NCBI GenBank assembly: GCA_963617275.1
Contig: CAVENX010000052.1
Span: 1 to 46,693 of the forward strand
Length of the DNA stretch: 46,693 nt
Reading direction: 5' to 3'
From: Limivicinus sp963617275
Lineage (GTDB): Bacteria; Bacillota; Clostridia; Oscillospirales; Oscillospiraceae
The translations under genes were made by a program, and so were the position numbers. The notes beneath the pieces are model-generated. The model worked only from the letters and a program-made list of their open reading frames with translations. It ran no database searches and had not been told where the DNA came from. Numbering within the stretch: position 1 is the first letter of the stretch; each line of letters starts with the position of its first letter. This document shows positions 1 to 8,640 of the stretch, piece after piece.

Positions 1-24
1 CCTCAAATTGGATAAACCGCCGTC

Positions 25-127
25 GAAAGCCTTGATATATCAAGGCTTTCGGTAACAGCATTTTGAACTTTTTCAAAATGCTCGGCGGAAAGCGCGGTCA
101 AAAAAGTCCTGTAAGGACTTTTTTGAC
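25..127. repeat. Tandem array of three palindromes
   Basis: Three inverted repeats lie head to tail. The first is a perfect 26-bp palindrome at 25-50 centred on GATATATC. The second has 9-bp arms at 58-66 and 73-81 around a 6-base spacer. The third has perfect 14-bp arms at 97-110 and 114-127 with a 3-base loop and a run of A/T in the arms. A fourth hairpin, which has a U-tract, follows at 134. No gene is visible in 1-314. The array may be the 3' end of a transcription unit beyond the window edge, or a repeated intergenic element. Confidence 0.7.
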
Positions 128-133
128 AAGCTG

Positions 134-166
134 CGGTACCGCGCATAATGCGCGGTACCGTTTTTA
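134..166 (+). terminator. Rho-independent terminator
   Basis: Perfect 12-bp GC-rich stem (134-145 with 149-160), 3-base loop TAA, then TTTTT at 161-165. It would end a plus-strand transcript entering from the left of the window. Confidence 0.8.
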
Positions 167-208
167 TACATATAGAAAAGATTTCTTAGCCATTTATAAA
201 AATAGTAG

Positions 209-238
209 TTGCAAATGCCGTAAGAGATAGTGTATAAT
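209..238 (+). promoter_or_regulatory. Sigma-A-like promoter of the EF-G-like gene
   Basis: TTGCAA at 209-214 and TATAAT at 233-238 are separated by 18 bp. The predicted transcript has a leader of about 70 bases before the start codon at 315. The ribosome site is GAGAGGAAG just upstream of the ATG. Confidence 0.55.
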
Positions 239-314
239 AAATCGGAAATGCTGAAAAATTCTATTTCAAAATTTTTTCTATATGCATAATTATTTGACAG
301 AGAGGAAGCAATAA

Positions 315-2327
315 ATGGAAACCAAAAACATCCGCAACATCGCCTTGCTCGGACACGGCAACAACGGCAAAACCAGCCTTGCCGAGAGTATGCTTTATGT
401 CACCGGTGCTATTGACCGTATGGGTAAGGTAGCAGACGGGAATACTGTCTGCGACAATGATCCCGAAGAGATCAGCCGTCAGATCACCATATCCACCGCA
501 ATCGCGCCCGTAAACTTCGGCGGCTGCAAGATCAACGTTCTTGACTGCCCCGGTTACTTTGACTTTGTGGGTGACGTCCTCTGCTCCATCCGTGCCGTTG
601 AGGCAGGCGTTATCGTCGCATCCGCGAAGGACTGCGCGGAGTCTCTGCCCGTCGGTGCACAGCGTTCATGGAATTATCTCAAGAACGCGGGTCTGCCCGT
701 TATGTTTGCTGTCTCCAAGTGCAATGAGGAGCATGGCGACTATTTCAAGGCTCTTGAAACCATCAAGGGCAAGTACGGCTCCATTGTTTGCCCCGTCACC
801 ATTCCCACGTCCGACGGCGCCGGAGTTATTGACCTTGTTCATAATGTCGCGTACATGACCAACGGCGCAAAGTTCACCAAGGGTGAAGTTCCCGCCGCAG
901 ACGCCGGAAAAGCGGAGGAACTCCGTGCCGAGCTTATGGAAGCCGCCGCAGGCGCCACCGAAGAGCTTATGGAGAAGTTCTTTGAAACTATGGAGCTGGA
1001 CGAGGCCGACATCATTGAAGGTCTCAAGGCAGGCCTCAAGGAGCGCACTGTCGTCCCCGTGTTCGCAAGCGACGCAATGACCAATGTCGGCACTGCCGCG
1101 ATGCTTCAGGGCATATGCGATTACTGCCCCGTCCCCGAGGATAAGAACGAGGGTACGCTCGGCTTTGTTTTCAAGACAGTTTCCGATAAGTTCGGCAAAT
1201 TCAGCTTTGTCAAGGTTCTCTCCGGCAAGATCACTGCCGGTATGTCCCTGAGAAATGTCCGCACCTCCTCCAACGACAAGCTTGGCCGTCTCTATACCAT
1301 GACCGGCAAAAAGTCCGTTGAAGTTACCGAAGCCTGCTGCGGCGATATCGTAGCGATAGGCAAGATGGATTGGAAGACCGGCGACACCGTTACCGATTCC
1401 AAGGAAGACATTGAGCTGCCCGCAATCGAGATTCCCGAACCCTGCTACTCCATGTGCATCGCGCCCAAGACCAAGGGACAGGACGATAAGGTCGCTGCCG
1501 GTCTTGCAAAGCTCGGCGAGGAAGATATTTCCTTTACTCTCGTCAACAATGCCGAGACACACCAGATGGTCATTTCAGGCGCCGGTGATATTCAGGTCGG
1601 TGTGCTCTGCTCCAAGCTCAAGAATCTTTATAATGTGGAGACCGAACTTAAGCCCGCACGCGTCGCTTACCGCGAGAAGATCAAGGGCAAGGTCGAAGCT
1701 CACGGCCGTCATAAGAAGCAGTCTGGCGGTTCCGGTCAGTTCGGTGATGTTTGGATCCGTTTTGAGCCTCAGGACGAGCAGGACGACATGATCTTTGCCG
1801 AGGAAGTGTTTGGCGGCTCCGTTCCCAAGAACTTCTTCCCCTCCGTTGAAAAGGGTCTGCGCAACGCGGTCGTCAAGGGCGTCCTCGCCGGCTATCCTCT
1901 TGTTGGCCTGAAGGCGACTTTGTACGACGGCTCCTACCATCCCGTTGACTCCAACGATATGGCGTTCCAGACTGCGGCGCGTCTTGCATATCAGGACGGT
2001 ATCCCCAAGGCAAAGCCCACCATTCTTGAGCCTATCGGACAGCTGTTTGTCACCATTCCCGACGAGTATCAGGGCGCTATCATCGGCGACATCAACTCCA
2101 AGCGCCGCGGCACCATGATGGGTTCCATGCCAGCAGATGACGGCATGACCACCATCGAGGCCGAGGTTCCCATGGCGGAGATGACAACCTACACTATCGA
2201 CCTGCGTTCCATGACTCAGGGCGCCGGCTCCTTCACCTGCAAGTTCGTGCGCTACGAAGAGGCTCCCGGCAACGTGCAGCAGAAGGTTATCGAGGAAGCT
2301 AAGGCTCTTGCAGAGGCAGAGGGCTGA
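315..2327 (+). CDS. Elongation factor G-like translational GTPase
   Basis: The protein is 670 aa, close to EF-G length, and follows the EF-G order: GTPase domain, beta-barrel domain II, then domains III-V. The G1 loop GHGNNGKT is at residues 13-20, the switch-I region ends in RQITI near 55-59, and G3 is DCPG at 77-80. The G4 motif that reads guanine (NKxD in EF-G) is SKCN at 134-137, so the specificity Asp is replaced. This points to the EF-G-like paralogue found in many Clostridia rather than the housekeeping EF-G, which normally sits with rpsL/rpsG/tuf; those genes are absent here. The role is unknown; a ribosome-associated GTPase is inferred. Codon use is strongly biased, suggesting high expression. 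Confidence 0.85.
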   Translation: METKNIRNIALLGHGNNGKTSLAESMLYVTGAIDRMGKVADGNTVCDNDPEEISRQITISTAIAPVNFGGCKINVLDCPGYFDFVGDVLCSIRAVEAGVIVASAKDCAESLPVGAQRSWNYLKNAGLPVMFAVSKCNEEHGDYFKALETIKGKYGSIVCPVTIPTSDGAGVIDLVHNVAYMTNGAKFTKGEVPAADAGKAEELRAELMEAAAGATEELMEKFFETMELDEADIIEGLKAGLKERTVVPVFASDAMTNVGTAAMLQGICDYCPVPEDKNEGTLGFVFKTVSDKFGKFSFVKVLSGKITAGMSLRNVRTSSNDKLGRLYTMTGKKSVEVTEACCGDIVAIGKMDWKTGDTVTDSKEDIELPAIEIPEPCYSMCIAPKTKGQDDKVAAGLAKLGEEDISFTLVNNAETHQMVISGAGDIQVGVLCSKLKNLYNVETELKPARVAYREKIKGKVEAHGRHKKQSGGSGQFGDVWIRFEPQDEQDDMIFAEEVFGGSVPKNFFPSVEKGLRNAVVKGVLAGYPLVGLKATLYDGSYHPVDSNDMAFQTAARLAYQDGIPKAKPTILEPIGQLFVTIPDEYQGAIIGDINSKRRGTMMGSMPADDGMTTIEAEVPMAEMTTYTIDLRSMTQGAGSFTCKFVRYEEAPGNVQQKVIEEAKALAEAEG

Positions 2328-2348
2328 TAACAACATCTTGAAAAATTC

Positions 2349-2372
2349 ATGGCGGGCTTTCAGGCCCGCCAT
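2349..2372 (+). terminator. Hairpin after the EF-G-like gene
   Basis: A 9-bp stem (2349-2357 with 2364-2372) with a 6-base loop, rich in GC but without a following T-run. It is a weak terminator or an mRNA-stabilising hairpin between this gene and the next. Confidence 0.4.
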
Positions 2373-2409
2373 TGAAGTATCCGCCAGTTTTCTCCCGGGA
2401 GGTTATTAA

Positions 2410-3258
2410 ATGTCAGGCAAATTTTCCACATTGAAAAATTTAATCTGGGCAGTCGGAATATTTGTGTGTCTGCTTGCCGTTGCGGTAGGCTTTGTCATAG
2501 CCTCCGTGAACCGTTACAGCGGCGAATCGTTTTCTACCGAGGTCGATCTGAACGGCGGCGCGGGAGGGGAATCCGCCGCAGTGCAGCTTACCGATGGCGC
2601 GTCATCCGAACCGACCGGCGGCGGGCCTCTTATGTATCTGGAGGAGACCGCCGATGCCGGTATGCAGTATCTTGATAAGCTTACCTTCCTCTGCGACAGT
2701 TCCGTGATAGGCATCCGCGATTACGGTGTTCTCAGCGGCGGCAAGGAAACTTATCAGGTCTGGGGAACTGAAACAGGGTCGCTTAAAATAAGCGATCTTA
2801 TGAACGGGACGATCATTTATCCCGCTGACGGGTCGGAGATCACGATAGCCGATGCGGCTCTGATCGCAAAACCGCCGCTGCTTGTTATCTGCGTCGGGCA
2901 GGACGGACTTAGCTCCGTGGATGAAAGCACGTTCAAGGCCGGCTATTCGTCGATGCTCAGCAATATAAAATCCTCAAGCCCCGACACGATACTGATATGC
3001 AGTTCGATAAGCTCTATTTCGGAAAACTATACCGGCTCTGATGGGCTGACTTCCGAAATGATCCTCACTGCGAACGAGTGGATAAAGGATCTCTGTCAGG
3101 AATACGGCTGCTATTATGTGGACGCGGGTCATGCCTGCGATACGGGCTACGGCTATGTGCATGTCTCGTATCTTTCCACAAACGGTAAAACGCTAAATTC
3201 AAACGGCGTTCTTGAATACGTAAACTATCTGAGAACACATGCCCTCACTATTGATTGA
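2410..3258 (+). CDS. Membrane-anchored SGNH-hydrolase-like protein
   Basis: 282 aa with a single N-terminal membrane segment (about residues 10-32) and a Ser/Gly/Glu-rich linker, so the bulk is extracellular. The rest looks like a degenerate SGNH/GDSL fold: a block I-like FLCDSSVIG, a block III-like GQDG, and a block V-like DAGHA near the C terminus followed by a SNGV segment. The canonical GDS and DxxH signatures are imperfect, so hydrolase activity is uncertain. The ribosome site GGGAGG lies 8 bases before the ATG. The gene follows the EF-G-like gene after a hairpin and ends at a strong terminator. Substrate unknown; a cell-wall polysaccharide deacetylase role would be a guess. Confidence 0.55.
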   Translation: MSGKFSTLKNLIWAVGIFVCLLAVAVGFVIASVNRYSGESFSTEVDLNGGAGGESAAVQLTDGASSEPTGGGPLMYLEETADAGMQYLDKLTFLCDSSVIGIRDYGVLSGGKETYQVWGTETGSLKISDLMNGTIIYPADGSEITIADAALIAKPPLLVICVGQDGLSSVDESTFKAGYSSMLSNIKSSSPDTILICSSISSISENYTGSDGLTSEMILTANEWIKDLCQEYGCYYVDAGHACDTGYGYVHVSYLSTNGKTLNSNGVLEYVNYLRTHALTID

Positions 3259-3279
3259 TCAGAAACAAAGCATTATATA

Positions 3280-3318
3280 AAAACCTGTGCGTCGCTTTAG
3301 GGGCGATGCACAGGTTTT
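3280..3318. terminator. Bidirectional terminator between convergent genes
   Basis: Stem of 11 bp (3280-3290 with 3308-3318) with A-run and T-run edges and a small inner stem. It separates the SGNH-like gene (plus) from the exonuclease gene (minus) and reads as a terminator on both strands. Confidence 0.8.
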
Positions 3319-3349
3319 CGACTTCATATAAACGGGCAGAAAGCCATTT

Positions 3350-4330
3350 TTATTTTGCGGGACGGTTTCTTCTGACGGAGTGCCCGCGCCCGCGGCGGCG
3401 CACCTGATTTGCCTTTGCCTTGTAAAAGTCAATGGTCTCGGCAGTGGCGTCGTATACAAGCTTGTTTACCGACCATGTGTTGTCAAGCTGTTTGCGGAAC
3501 CGTCCTCTCACAAGAAACGGCCCGTGCTCTTCACATGTGTATATGTTCATATACCTCTGGTCGCCCTGATTGACCCACTTGAGGCAGCTTGTTTCGCAGC
3601 CGCATACGGGGCACGGCAGAGCGGTGAGTCTCTTGTCGTTGAAAGCGGCGGCCTTGCTCTCATATCCGTCAAAGCTTTCATGCAGCAGCGCTTCCTCTGC
3701 GGGATTTTCAACAGGCGGTTTATAATTGGGCATACGCGCAGCGAGAATTTTATCCGCCTCGGGGTAAAGCCTCAGCCCTTCTTCCATATCGAGCATTGTG
3801 CAGACGAGCGCCGTATTGTATGCATCTCCGAGCGCGTCGTGGGCGACTCTTGTCTGCTCTATCCCGAAATGCTCCATCGCACTTGCAAGGGATTTCTGAT
3901 TTTTATCTCCGCCTGTCTGCATATTATATATCGGCTGGAGATTTATCCAATCGTCGATCCAATCCCAATCAAGGTCGTGGATAATTATGTTCTGCTCCAT
4001 TATGCCCCTGTCGTCGCAGCCCCATGTCAGAAACGTGACGCCGTCGCCGCAGAAAGCGCGGAATTGCTCCATCGCCTCCGGAAAAGAAAGACCGTGCGAA
4101 AGACGCTCCTTGTCAAAGCCGGTTATTTTTTTGACCTTATAGTGCATACGTCTGAAATAAACGGGCTTTACGTCGATTGTAAATTCCTCGGCAGGGCGCA
4201 TATTTTCATCAAGCCTGACAGCGCCGATCTCTATGATCTCACCGCGAAGGTGGATAGGCAGTTTATTGAAAACGGAGGATTTGGAACTCATGGCCTGATT
4301 CCATTCCAAGTCCACCACAACATAATTCAT
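3350..4330 (-). CDS. DEDDh-family 3'-5' exonuclease with C-terminal zinc ribbon
   Basis: 326 aa from the ATG at 4330, preceded by AAAGGA. An upstream in-frame start near 4405 lies inside the promoter region and is rejected. The Exo I motif VVDLEW is at the N terminus, Exo II around FLTWGCDD, and Exo III HDALGDAYNT supplies the His and last Asp, so the DEDDh catalytic set is complete. This matches the DnaQ-like/KapD-type exonucleases. The C-terminal part has a CPVCGC pair and two further cysteines spaced like a zinc ribbon, which could help nucleic-acid binding. RNA or DNA preference cannot be told. The gene is divergent from murF. Confidence 0.8.
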   Translation of the reverse strand: MNYVVVDLEWNQAMSSKSSVFNKLPIHLRGEIIEIGAVRLDENMRPAEEFTIDVKPVYFRRMHYKVKKITGFDKERLSHGLSFPEAMEQFRAFCGDGVTFLTWGCDDRGIMEQNIIIHDLDWDWIDDWINLQPIYNMQTGGDKNQKSLASAMEHFGIEQTRVAHDALGDAYNTALVCTMLDMEEGLRLYPEADKILAARMPNYKPPVENPAEEALLHESFDGYESKAAAFNDKRLTALPCPVCGCETSCLKWVNQGDQRYMNIYTCEEHGPFLVRGRFRKQLDNTWSVNKLVYDATAETIDFYKAKANQVRRRGRGHSVRRNRPAK

Positions 4331-4363
4331 AATGATTTTTCCTTTATAAAAGACTGTTTTTAT

Positions 4364-4392
4364 ATTATAACATAGGACGCTTTTTCTTGCAC
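4364..4392 (-). promoter_or_regulatory. Extended -10 promoter of the exonuclease gene
   Basis: On the minus strand TATAAT (4364-4369) is preceded by TGT, an extended -10. A poor -35 (GTGCAA, 4387-4392) lies 17 bp upstream. Confidence 0.45.
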
Positions 4393-4422
4393 CTGTTTTT
4401 TTCAAAGAAATTAAAATAAATT

Positions 4423-4451
4423 TTGCTAAACGCTATTAAATGTGTTACAAT
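4423..4451 (+). promoter_or_regulatory. Promoter of the murF operon
   Basis: TTGCTA (4423-4428), 17 bp, TACAAT (4446-4451) with TGT in front of the -10. Transcription would begin near 4458, which rules out in-frame starts upstream of 4486. Confidence 0.6.
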
Positions 4452-4485
4452 GCCTTTTACAAAATCAGCTTCTGGGAGTGGCGCT

Positions 4486-5838
4486 ATGAAGTACTTTTCC
4501 GTTTCGAATATTGCCGGGATCACGGGAGGGCGCCTCGTCGGAGAGGGAACCGCCCCGGTGGGGGAGATCGTCATTGACAGCAGACTTGTAAAAAAAGGTG
4601 ATCTTTTTGCCGCGTTCAAAGGTGGCCGGGTCGATGGGCATGACTATATCGAGGCTGCTTTCAATAACGGGGCGGCCTGCTGCCTTGTTGAAAGAGAGCC
4701 GGAAAAATGCGGCGGCAGCCTTGTCGTGGCCGATGACGTCCAGAGCGCGATAGAAAAAATCGGCCGGGCATGTCGGGAAAAGATCGATATTCCCGTCGTA
4801 GGAATCACCGGAAGCGTCGGAAAAACGACGGCGAAGGAAATGGTGTATGCGGTGCTGTCCCAGCGCTGGAACGTGCTAAAAACGGACGGAAATCACAACA
4901 ACCAGATAGGCGTACCAATGACTCTTTCAAGGATAGAGCGCGAGCATGAGGCGGCGGTCATTGAGATGGGCATTTCCGGTTTCGGCGAAATGAATCTGCT
5001 TGCTTCAATGGCGCGTCCCACGCTCGGAGTGTTTACATATATAGGTCATGCACACCTTGAATTTCTGCACGATCTTGACGGCGTTTTCAAAGCGAAGACC
5101 GAAATGCTGAATTTTATGGATGAGGACGCGCCCCTTGTAATAAACGGGGACGATGAAAAGCTCATACGGCTCAAAAGCCGCAAAAATGTGCTCTCATTCG
5201 GCCTTGGTGAAAACTGTGACGTGCGTGCGGAGAATATACGGATACTTCCGGACGGCGGTACGTCATGTACCATCAAATACGGTGGAAAGCGTATAGACGC
5301 CTCAATTCCCGCATATGGACAGCATATGGTCTATGCGGCGGCAGAAGGTGCGGCCGTCGGCTTTGCGATGGGGCTCGACTGCGATGAGATAAGAAACGGC
5401 ATTGCGGCATATAAAACCGTCGGCAGGCGCGGCGCGGTTACGGATACGGGATTTATCACGCTTATCGACGATTGCTATAACGCAAACCCGGATTCGATGG
5501 ACTGCGCCGTCGATTCACTTATGAAGATGAGCGGGAGACATGTATGCGTCCTGTCCGATATGCGAGAGCTGGGGGAGGATTCTCCTAAAATGCACGCGGC
5601 CGTCGGCGAATATATAAAAGACAAGGGGATCGAACTTGTGCTTGCCTGCGGAGAGATGAGCAGATATCTGTGCGAAACGACGGGGGAGAGAGCGGTATAT
5701 TTCAACTCCAAGGAGGAGCTTATAGAACGGCTTCCCGAATATATCCGGAAGGGCGACCGGGTGCTTGTAAAAGCGTCGCTCGGTATGCATATGGAGACTG
5801 CCGCGGAGGCATTGAAGAAAATGAGGGAGACAATATGA
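4486..5838 (+). CDS. murF: UDP-N-acetylmuramoyl-tripeptide--D-Ala-D-Ala ligase
   Basis: 450 aa. It catalyses the last cytoplasmic step of peptidoglycan precursor synthesis, adding D-Ala-D-Ala to UDP-MurNAc-tripeptide with ATP. The N-terminal domain has the IDSR motif near 30. The central Mur-ligase domain has the P-loop GITGSVGKTT at about 106-115 and a conserved NHNN motif shortly after. The C-terminal domain has the DDCYNANPDSM signature typical of MurF. The start at 4486 is chosen because it has GGGAG 7 bases upstream and lies downstream of the promoter. Its stop overlaps the next start (ATGA), indicating translational coupling. No other mur or ddl genes are in the window. Confidence 0.95.
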   Translation: MKYFSVSNIAGITGGRLVGEGTAPVGEIVIDSRLVKKGDLFAAFKGGRVDGHDYIEAAFNNGAACCLVEREPEKCGGSLVVADDVQSAIEKIGRACREKIDIPVVGITGSVGKTTAKEMVYAVLSQRWNVLKTDGNHNNQIGVPMTLSRIEREHEAAVIEMGISGFGEMNLLASMARPTLGVFTYIGHAHLEFLHDLDGVFKAKTEMLNFMDEDAPLVINGDDEKLIRLKSRKNVLSFGLGENCDVRAENIRILPDGGTSCTIKYGGKRIDASIPAYGQHMVYAAAEGAAVGFAMGLDCDEIRNGIAAYKTVGRRGAVTDTGFITLIDDCYNANPDSMDCAVDSLMKMSGRHVCVLSDMRELGEDSPKMHAAVGEYIKDKGIELVLACGEMSRYLCETTGERAVYFNSKEELIERLPEYIRKGDRVLVKASLGMHMETAAEALKKMRETI

Positions 5839-6533
5839 GAAAGCCCATATTGCTTTTTGACCTTGACAATACCATTCTTGATTTCAACAGCGGCGAATAT
5901 GCGGCGCTGTCCGGTGCGCTCAGGCATTTCGGTATAGAGCCCACGGAGGAGATCCTGTCGGTTTATCATAAGATAAATATAAAGTATTGGGAGATGCTGG
6001 AGCGGGGGGAGCTTTCCAGAAAGCAGGTGCTTGAAGGCCGCTTCGACGAGCTCTTTGAGAGGTACAATATTGACTGCACGGGTGAAAAAATTCAGAGCGT
6101 GTACGAAAAATACCTCGGGGCGCAGCATGAATTTGTGCCGGGGGCGAGGGAACTGCTTGAGTTTCTCTATGAGAAAAACGATTTGTATATCGTGTCCAAC
6201 GGCTGCTCGGGGATACAGGCGTCGCGCATTGCCGGTGCGAATCTTGAAAAGTATTTCAAGGCCTTTTTTGTTTCGGAAGAGATAGGCTATGACAAACCGG
6301 ATGTACGTTTTTTCGAATATTGCATCTCACATATACCGGATTTTTCGCACGGAAGAGCCGTTATTATAGGCGACAGCCTCACCTCCGACATAAAGGGCGG
6401 GAAAAACGCAGGAATAACGACCTGCTGGTTCAATCCGGAAAAGAAGAGCACGCCTGTCCGCGATAAGCCGGATTATGTGATATACGGACTTGATGAGCTG
6501 CCGGAAAAGCTGAACGCGTTTATTGCGCTTTGA
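5835..6533 (+). CDS. HAD-superfamily nucleotidase (YjjG/YfnB-like)
   Basis: 232 aa. All four HAD motifs are visible: FDLDNT near the N terminus (nucleophile Asp and acid Asp), VSNG in the middle, a Lys in DKPDVRFF, and IGDSLTSDIKGG. A helical cap is inserted after motif I (subclass IA). The pattern fits the YjjG/YfnB group, which removes phosphate from (often non-canonical) pyrimidine nucleoside monophosphates; the precise substrate cannot be read from sequence. The start overlaps the murF stop (ATGA). An in-frame upstream extension is only murF in another frame. Confidence 0.85.
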   Translation: MRKPILLFDLDNTILDFNSGEYAALSGALRHFGIEPTEEILSVYHKINIKYWEMLERGELSRKQVLEGRFDELFERYNIDCTGEKIQSVYEKYLGAQHEFVPGARELLEFLYEKNDLYIVSNGCSGIQASRIAGANLEKYFKAFFVSEEIGYDKPDVRFFEYCISHIPDFSHGRAVIIGDSLTSDIKGGKNAGITTCWFNPEKKSTPVRDKPDYVIYGLDELPEKLNAFIAL

Positions 6534-6551
6534 GTCCGGCGGGAGGTAAAT

Positions 6552-7295
6552 ATGAGTAATTTGTTTTCGGGTTTTTGGGATATGATCTCATACCTCAGAG
6601 AGCTTAATATATGGTCAATGATGCTGCGGATAGTGTTTGCCATGCTTATGGGCGGCATTGTGGGCATTGAGCGCGAAAAAAAACGCCGTGCGGCAGGCTT
6701 CCGTACATATATGCTTGTCGCGGTCGGCGCGGCGCTTACCGTTATGCTCGGGCAGTATCTGAGCATAATGCTTACCACAGTGTGGAGCAGACCGGGGGAA
6801 GAACCGGCAAAAACGGATGTTGTGCGTTTTGCCGCACAGGTCATCAACGGCGTCGGGTTTCTCGGCGCGGGCACAATACTTGTAACGGGCAGACAGGAGG
6901 TAAAGGGGCTGACCACCGCGGCGGGACTCTGGGCTTCCGCCTGCATGGGCATTGCGATTGGCGCGGGCTTTTACGAGTGCATGCTTGTGGGGAGCCTGCT
7001 GATAGTCATCTGTATGCGCGGACTTCCCGTGCTTGAGGATTATGTCATTTCAAAGTCCAGGAACATGAACATAAGTCTTGAAATGGACTCGCTTGAAAAT
7101 CTGGGCAGCATAATCGGAAAAATAAAGGCTGACGGGCTCAAGCTGTACGATGTCGAGATAGAAAAGAATGTCCAGAAGCATATAACCATGTTCTCCGTGT
7201 TTGTGTCGGTAGGGCTGCCGAAGAAGGTGCAGCATACGGAGGTTCTTGCTATGCTGTCGGTATTGGACGGCGTTGTCGCCATAGAAGAAGCGTAA
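6552..7295 (+). CDS. MgtC/SapB-family membrane protein (copy 1)
   Basis: 247 aa with about four membrane helices in the first 160 residues and a soluble C-terminal ACT-like domain. Family marks are MGGIVGIEREKKRRAAGFRT near residue 35, GVGFLGAGTI, and VKGLTTAAGLWASA. MgtC proteins influence Mg2+ homeostasis and modulate ATP synthase in pathogens; in commensal Firmicutes the role is undefined. GGGAGG ribosome site. It is followed 13 bp later by a second member of the family. The insert between helices 2 and 3 (VWSRPGEEPAKTD) is longer than in copy 2. Confidence 0.88.
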   Translation: MSNLFSGFWDMISYLRELNIWSMMLRIVFAMLMGGIVGIEREKKRRAAGFRTYMLVAVGAALTVMLGQYLSIMLTTVWSRPGEEPAKTDVVRFAAQVINGVGFLGAGTILVTGRQEVKGLTTAAGLWASACMGIAIGAGFYECMLVGSLLIVICMRGLPVLEDYVISKSRNMNISLEMDSLENLGSIIGKIKADGLKLYDVEIEKNVQKHITMFSVFVSVGLPKKVQHTEVLAMLSVLDGVVAIEEA

Positions 7296-7308
7296 GGAGG
7301 CGAAAATA

Positions 7309-8004
7309 ATGCTTGAATGTTTTGATATGGTTCGTGAAATGAGCTTTGCGGCTATCACTGTCCGCCTTGTGCTCGCGGTAATCTGCGGCGGCGCGATAGG
7401 AATGGAGCGGGAATACAAACGCCGCCCCGCAGGATTCCGCACACATATTCTGATATGCCTCGGAGCTGCGGTGACGACGCTTACAAGCCAGTATTTATAT
7501 GTGAAATTGAACCAGTACACCGACGTTGCGCGCCTTGGCGCGCAGGTCGTGGCGGGCATAGGCTTCATCGGCGCCGGGACGATCATTGTTACGAACCGGC
7601 AGCGCGTAAAAGGGCTGACTACCGCGGCGGGGCTGTGGACGTCGGCGATAATCGGCCTTGTGTGCGGTGCAGGCTTTGTGGAGTGCGCGGTTTTTGCGAC
7701 CGTTATGGTGCTCTTTGCGGAGCTTGCTCTTGTAAAAATCGAATATCGGTTTGCCGGAGCAAAAAAAGACATCAACCTTTATATTGAATACACGAAATCC
7801 GAGTGCATAGAAGAAATCATACGGGTGATACGCGAGGGAAACATAAAGATCGACGGGCTTGAAATAACAAGAATGACCGGTGAGAGCGAGGGCTATCACT
7901 ATCACGCGGTCATGACCCTAACTCTCAAAAGCAGGCAGAAAACTTCAGACGTGATAGAAAAGCTCATGCCGATCAAGGAGATAATAACCGTGGAGGAGCT
8001 TTAA
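7309..8004 (+). CDS. MgtC/SapB-family membrane protein (copy 2)
   Basis: 231 aa, same architecture as the preceding gene: the segments GGAIGMEREYKRRPAGFRTH, GIGFIGAGTI and VKGLTTAAGLWTSA align one to one, followed by a soluble C-terminal domain. The two genes are tandem paralogues diverged well beyond recent duplication, which suggests a hetero-oligomer or separate roles. AAGGAGG ribosome site 8 bases before the ATG. It ends 30 bp before the convergent bofA stop, with no clear terminator in the gap. Confidence 0.88.
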   Translation: MLECFDMVREMSFAAITVRLVLAVICGGAIGMEREYKRRPAGFRTHILICLGAAVTTLTSQYLYVKLNQYTDVARLGAQVVAGIGFIGAGTIIVTNRQRVKGLTTAAGLWTSAIIGLVCGAGFVECAVFATVMVLFAELALVKIEYRFAGAKKDINLYIEYTKSECIEEIIRVIREGNIKIDGLEITRMTGESEGYHYHAVMTLTLKSRQKTSDVIEKLMPIKEIITVEEL

Positions 8005-8034
8005 CGAAGTGCGGACGCGAATGGCGGCGATCGC

Positions 8035-8298
8035 TTACAGAAGTATTTTCATCAGCACCAGCAGAATGACGCCTGGAATACCGAGAAAACCGGCAACGAA
8101 GCAGTTGATCGCCGTTATACCGATAGAGAAATCAAAAAAGCCGCATATAAACTCCGCGACAAGGAGAAGCAGGAAACCCGTCAGCATATTTATGAGCAGC
8201 TTGAAAATAAGCTTCATCGGCGCTGCGATGAGCTTTATCAGCGCGAAAACACACAGGGCAATAAATGCGACGGTGAGAATTGTTGTCGTTGTGGACAT
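8035..8298 (-). CDS. BofA-family protein (pro-sigma-K processing inhibitor type)
   Basis: 87 aa, the usual BofA length. It is almost entirely hydrophobic, with the family pattern: two N-terminal helices, the PMKLIFKLLINMLTG segment, then a C-terminal NxxVAGFLGIPGVILLVLM block. In Bacillus, BofA holds the SpoIVFB protease inactive in the outer forespore membrane until sigma-K is needed. The start at 8298 is chosen because GAGAGG lies 10 bases upstream; the ATG at 8316 would place that site inside the gene. bofA usually sits beside recR, but here it stands alone. Confidence 0.8.
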   Translation of the reverse strand: MSTTTTILTVAFIALCVFALIKLIAAPMKLIFKLLINMLTGFLLLLVAEFICGFFDFSIGITAINCFVAGFLGIPGVILLVLMKILL

Positions 8299-8552
8299 TT
8301 GTATATAACCTCTCATGAAAGAAAATTTTTACAGGTTTATTCGGCAGATCTCTGCAAACAATACTATCGGACGGTTTTCCGGGCGAAGACAGAGAGAGCC
8401 AGTATTGTTCCTATAAATGGATACAACAAAAACGGGAAAAAGTCAAGCGGACAGAGAGTTTTCCGGTAAAAAGAAAATATCTTCTGCGGAAGCGGACTGC
8501 AAAAGCAGTCCGCTTTTTGGCGTGAGCACCTGTACGCTCAGAGCTTGTATAC
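8299..8552. other. Intergenic region with a possible structured element
   Basis: No convincing gene is seen. The 8-bp arms ACAATACT (8358-8365) and AGTATTGT (8401-8408) enclose about 35 bases with an inner CGG/CCG hairpin. This could be a small structured RNA or an operator upstream of bofA. A plus-strand terminator follows at 8491, which is odd because no plus-strand gene lies directly before it. Confidence 0.35.
8491..8519 (+). terminator. Rho-independent terminator
   Basis: Perfect 10-bp stem (8491-8500 with 8505-8514), AAAA loop, then a T-run. It may end read-through from the mgtC-like genes (antisense to bofA) or an unrecognised small transcript, and it insulates the promoter at 8553. 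Confidence 0.8.
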
Positions 8553-8580
8553 TTGAAATATTATCTGTTTGTGGTATAAT
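8553..8580 (+). promoter_or_regulatory. Promoter of the topoisomerase operon
   Basis: TTGAAA (8553-8558), 16 bp, TATAAT (8575-8580) with a perfect TGn extended -10. Leader of about 54 bases with GGAG before the ATG at 8641. Confidence 0.65.
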
Positions 8581-8640
8581 TATACTGATAGATTATGCGA
8601 AAAGAAAAATTTATCATAAAACGGCGAAACGGAGATAAAA